Shown: positions 31,541 to 33,376 of the stretch, piece after piece
Position numbering within the stretch: the stretch's first letter is position 1
Layout of the letters: each line of letters begins with the position of its first letter
Origin: Myxococcales bacterium
Lineage (GTDB): Bacteria > Myxococcota_A > Polyangia > Polyangiales > Polyangiaceae
Assembly: GCA_025351875.1 (NCBI GenBank)
Contig: JANXVA010000003.1
Location: 1 to 33,376 of the forward strand
Direction of reading: 5' to 3'
Length of the DNA stretch: 33,376 bases
Notes under the pieces: model-generated
Database searches by the model: none
What the model was told of the DNA's origin: nothing
What the model saw: only the letters and a program-made list of their open reading frames with translations
Translations under genes and position numbers: made by a program

Positions 31541-31547
31541 GCGCCCT

Positions 31548-33011
31548 TCAGCGGACAAGCCACACCTCGTTGCCGACGACGGCCACGACGCCTGGAACCC
31601 CCTTGTCCTCGGGGGGACACACGCCGAGCGCGCGAACCGGCTCCTTCGCCGGGAAGCGAAGGCGCGCGGTCACGGCGCCTTTCGCGAAGCTCGACACGAC
31701 GATGCCGTCGTCCGGGCCATCGCTCGTGGTGACGAGCTCGGGGGAGCCGTCGAGATCCAGATCGACGAGCGCGACCTGCGCGCCCGTTCCCTCGAGGACG
31801 ACCTCGATCGGTCGTGCGCCGACATCCTGCCTCCGCAGGCGCATCCGTCCGCTCGGCTCACGCACGGCGACGATGTGGGCGACCGAGCCGTCCTTGCCGA
31901 TCGCGTCGAGCGTCGCGATCGCGTCGTAGTGCGCGACCGGCGGGATGAAGATCGGCAGCGGCTCCGCGGGCTTCTGCGGCGCCATCTTCGCGGCGCCGCC
32001 CGCGCCGGCGGTGGGCTTCGGCGGCGCTGCGAGATCGCAAGGAACGACGTTGCCGTCGTACGAGCCGAGCTCCGGGCTCGGGCTCGCGCAGGCCTCGCCT
32101 TCACCGCCCGTCACCGGTAGTCCGGTGAGCTGCCGTCTCGCGACGAGCGCACCGTCGATCGCGATGCCGCCTCGATCCGTCGTGCCGAGGAGGATCTCGC
32201 CGCGATGGCCGCGCGGTGACACGAGCACGGAGGCGAGCGGGTCGCGCATCGGCACCGGCGCGCGCGAAGCGATCGTGCTCCAGGCCGCCGCGCGCTGCAC
32301 GACGAGCTTGCCGGCGCGGATCTTCGCGACCACGACGCGGCCACGCGTGACGAGGACGAGCTCGAGACCGCCGTCGCCGTCGAGATCTCCGCAGCCGATC
32401 GCGAGGACCTCACCCTCCTCGTGCTTGATCTTGTGGAGCGTCGTCTGCTCGAGGAGCACCGGCGCGAGGAAGCCGCGGACCTCGGCGTCGAGCGGCGCCA
32501 TCGCGAACGCGTGCGCGCGCGGCCCCGGAACGGGATTACGAAGGCGCTCCCAGCCGTTCGAGACGACGGGATAGAGATCTGCGGTGATGCGGAGCTCGCC
32601 CTTGACGATCTCGAGCTGCAGGTAGACCAGCGACGCGGCTCGGCCGGACACACCGCGCGCGACCGCGAGCGCCGCCGGCTGAGGATGTGCCTTGGCGAGC
32701 CCGATCCGACCTGCGACCTGAGCGGCGATCCGGACCGCGAGCTCGTCGGCCTTCGGGGCGGGGATGTCGCTCGCGACGGCGGACGCGACGACGATCGCGC
32801 CCGAGGGCACGGGACCGATGCCCTGCGCGATCTCGTGCGCGAGCCGGAGGATGGCGCTCGCGTGGAGCGGTGGAGCGGCAGTCGGACCGGGAGCGGGGGT
32901 GGGTCCGGGCGCGGAAGCCGCCGCGGGAACGGGCAGCTTCTTGTCGGCGGGCTGCGCGTCCGCGTTCGCTGCGAGCACCGCGATCGCCAAGGTGAGCGCG
33001 ACGCGTCTCAC
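31548..33011 (-). CDS. Exported FG-GAP/VCBS-repeat-like protein
   Basis: From GTG 33011 the product has 487 residues with a signal peptide (RRVALTLAIAVLAANADA). A Pro/Ala-rich linker precedes a mixed region (LRLAHEIAQGIGPVPSGAIV, LVYLQLEIVKGELRITADL). The second half contains beta-propeller-like blades with calcium-type loops, GCGDLDGDGGLELVLVTRG and LVDLDLDGSPELVTTSDG, plus related strands (AVVGNEVWLV at the end). FG-GAP propellers usually mediate protein-protein contacts. The start overlaps the PBP stop as GTGA, a coupling arrangement, and the solute-binding gene follows by 7 nt. Confidence 0.72.
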   Translation of the reverse strand: MRRVALTLAIAVLAANADAQPADKKLPVPAAASAPGPTPAPGPTAAPPLHASAILRLAHEIAQGIGPVPSGAIVVASAVASDIPAPKADELAVRIAAQVAGRIGLAKAHPQPAALAVARGVSGRAASLVYLQLEIVKGELRITADLYPVVSNGWERLRNPVPGPRAHAFAMAPLDAEVRGFLAPVLLEQTTLHKIKHEEGEVLAIGCGDLDGDGGLELVLVTRGRVVVAKIRAGKLVVQRAAAWSTIASRAPVPMRDPLASVLVSPRGHRGEILLGTTDRGGIAIDGALVARRQLTGLPVTGGEGEACASPSPELGSYDGNVVPCDLAAPPKPTAGAGGAAKMAPQKPAEPLPIFIPPVAHYDAIATLDAIGKDGSVAHIVAVREPSGRMRLRRQDVGARPIEVVLEGTGAQVALVDLDLDGSPELVTTSDGPDDGIVVSSFAKGAVTARLRFPAKEPVRALGVCPPEDKGVPGVVAVVGNEVWLVR

Positions 33012-33376
33012 GGAGTGGCACCTGCGTCGTGGCTCGGTAGCGGCGGCAGGCTCGCGTGCTCGGCGGAAGCGGCATCCGTCGAGGTCGGGCCTGCGTCTTC
33101 CTTGGGCGCATCCGCGGCCTCGGTCGGCTCGGTCCCTTCGAGGAAGACCTCGTCGAGCGCGCCTTCCTCGCTTGCTGCGCGCTTGCCCGTCTTCGGATCG
33201 ATCGACACCGTCACGATGCCGGGCGGTCGGGGGAACTCGGCGCGGGGTTTGTTCTCGTGAGCGGCTTTCATGAGGGCGATCCACGCGGGCAGCGCCGTCG
33301 ATGCGCCAGTCTCCCCGGAGCCGAGCGGCTTGTTGTCATCGTAGCCGACCCACACGACGCTCGCGATCTCGGTCGA
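33008..33376 (-). CDS. Class A penicillin-binding protein, C-terminal end (5' part outside the window)
   Basis: The visible 122 residues begin inside the transpeptidase domain. VVWVGYDDNKPLGSGETGAS and TALPAWIALMKAA are the conserved end of PBP1A/1C-type transpeptidases that cross-link peptidoglycan. After VSIDPKTGKRAA the tail is acidic and low in complexity (EGTEPTEAADAPKEDAGP). The catalytic serine and the glycosyltransferase domain are upstream, beyond base 33376. Its TGA overlaps the GTG of the FG-GAP gene. Confidence 0.9.
   Translation of the reverse strand, partial: STEIASVVWVGYDDNKPLGSGETGASTALPAWIALMKAAHENKPRAEFPRPPGIVTVSIDPKTGKRAASEEGALDEVFLEGTEPTEAADAPKEDAGPTSTDAASAEHASLPPLPSHDAGATP

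Overview
The window looks like a chromosomal segment of a high-GC myxobacterium (Myxococcota, probably Polyangiales). This is inferred from the very high GC, two Ser/Thr kinases with the HRDVSPxNV catalytic-loop variant, an FHA regulator of the sigma54-activator (bEBP) type, many lipoproteins with DAG/DSG-rich linkers, and TPR and FG-GAP envelope proteins. I see no tRNA, rRNA, CRISPR array, transposase, integrase or attachment site.

Layout. 1-2017 (-): succinate dehydrogenase sdhC and 5' part of sdhA. 2218-3390 (+): glutaryl-CoA dehydrogenase, divergent from sdh across a spacer with a 63-nt imperfect inverted repeat. 3396-3941 (-): trmL. 4016-6454 (+): a Kazal-like lipoprotein with a nine-copy TSG repeat, an outer-membrane-barrel candidate and an overlapping cytochrome P460-type haem lipoprotein. 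6544-8155 (-): two membrane proteins with cysteine clusters. 8243-9350 (+): pterin carbinolamine dehydratase and RNase III; the latter overlaps tail-to-tail with a parvulin-like PPIase. 9262-12359 (-): PPIase, an unknown basic protein and a membrane-anchored zincin. 12469-15062 (+): NMT1/THI5-type ABC importer. 15080-16879 (-): orphan sensor histidine kinase. 17039-18604 (+): cupredoxin lipoprotein and a membrane protein. 18601-19731 (-): GH43 lipoprotein. 20030-24716 (+): unknown lipoprotein, TPR protein, Ser/Thr kinase and another lipoprotein. 24761-26092 (-) and 26091-27026 (+): an FHA regulator with a degenerate ATPase, head-to-head with a second kinase. 27031-30182: an NlpC/P60 lipoprotein (-), divergent from a two-module cysteine-rich lipoprotein and a papain-like lipoprotein (+). 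30194-33376 (-): 3' end of a class A PBP, then an FG-GAP protein and a Tat-type solute-binding protein.

Most content is accessory envelope and signalling machinery set among a few housekeeping genes. Two places deserve most attention. First, 24761-27026, where the regulator keeps FHA and Fis domains but has lost the GAFTGA loop and both arginine-finger positions of a sigma54 activator, and its start codon interlocks with that of a soluble kinase. Second, 27031-30182, where a six-cysteine module with fixed spacing occurs three times in two divergent secreted proteins next to two cysteine peptidases. Convergent genes are packed very tightly throughout, several overlapping at their stop codons.
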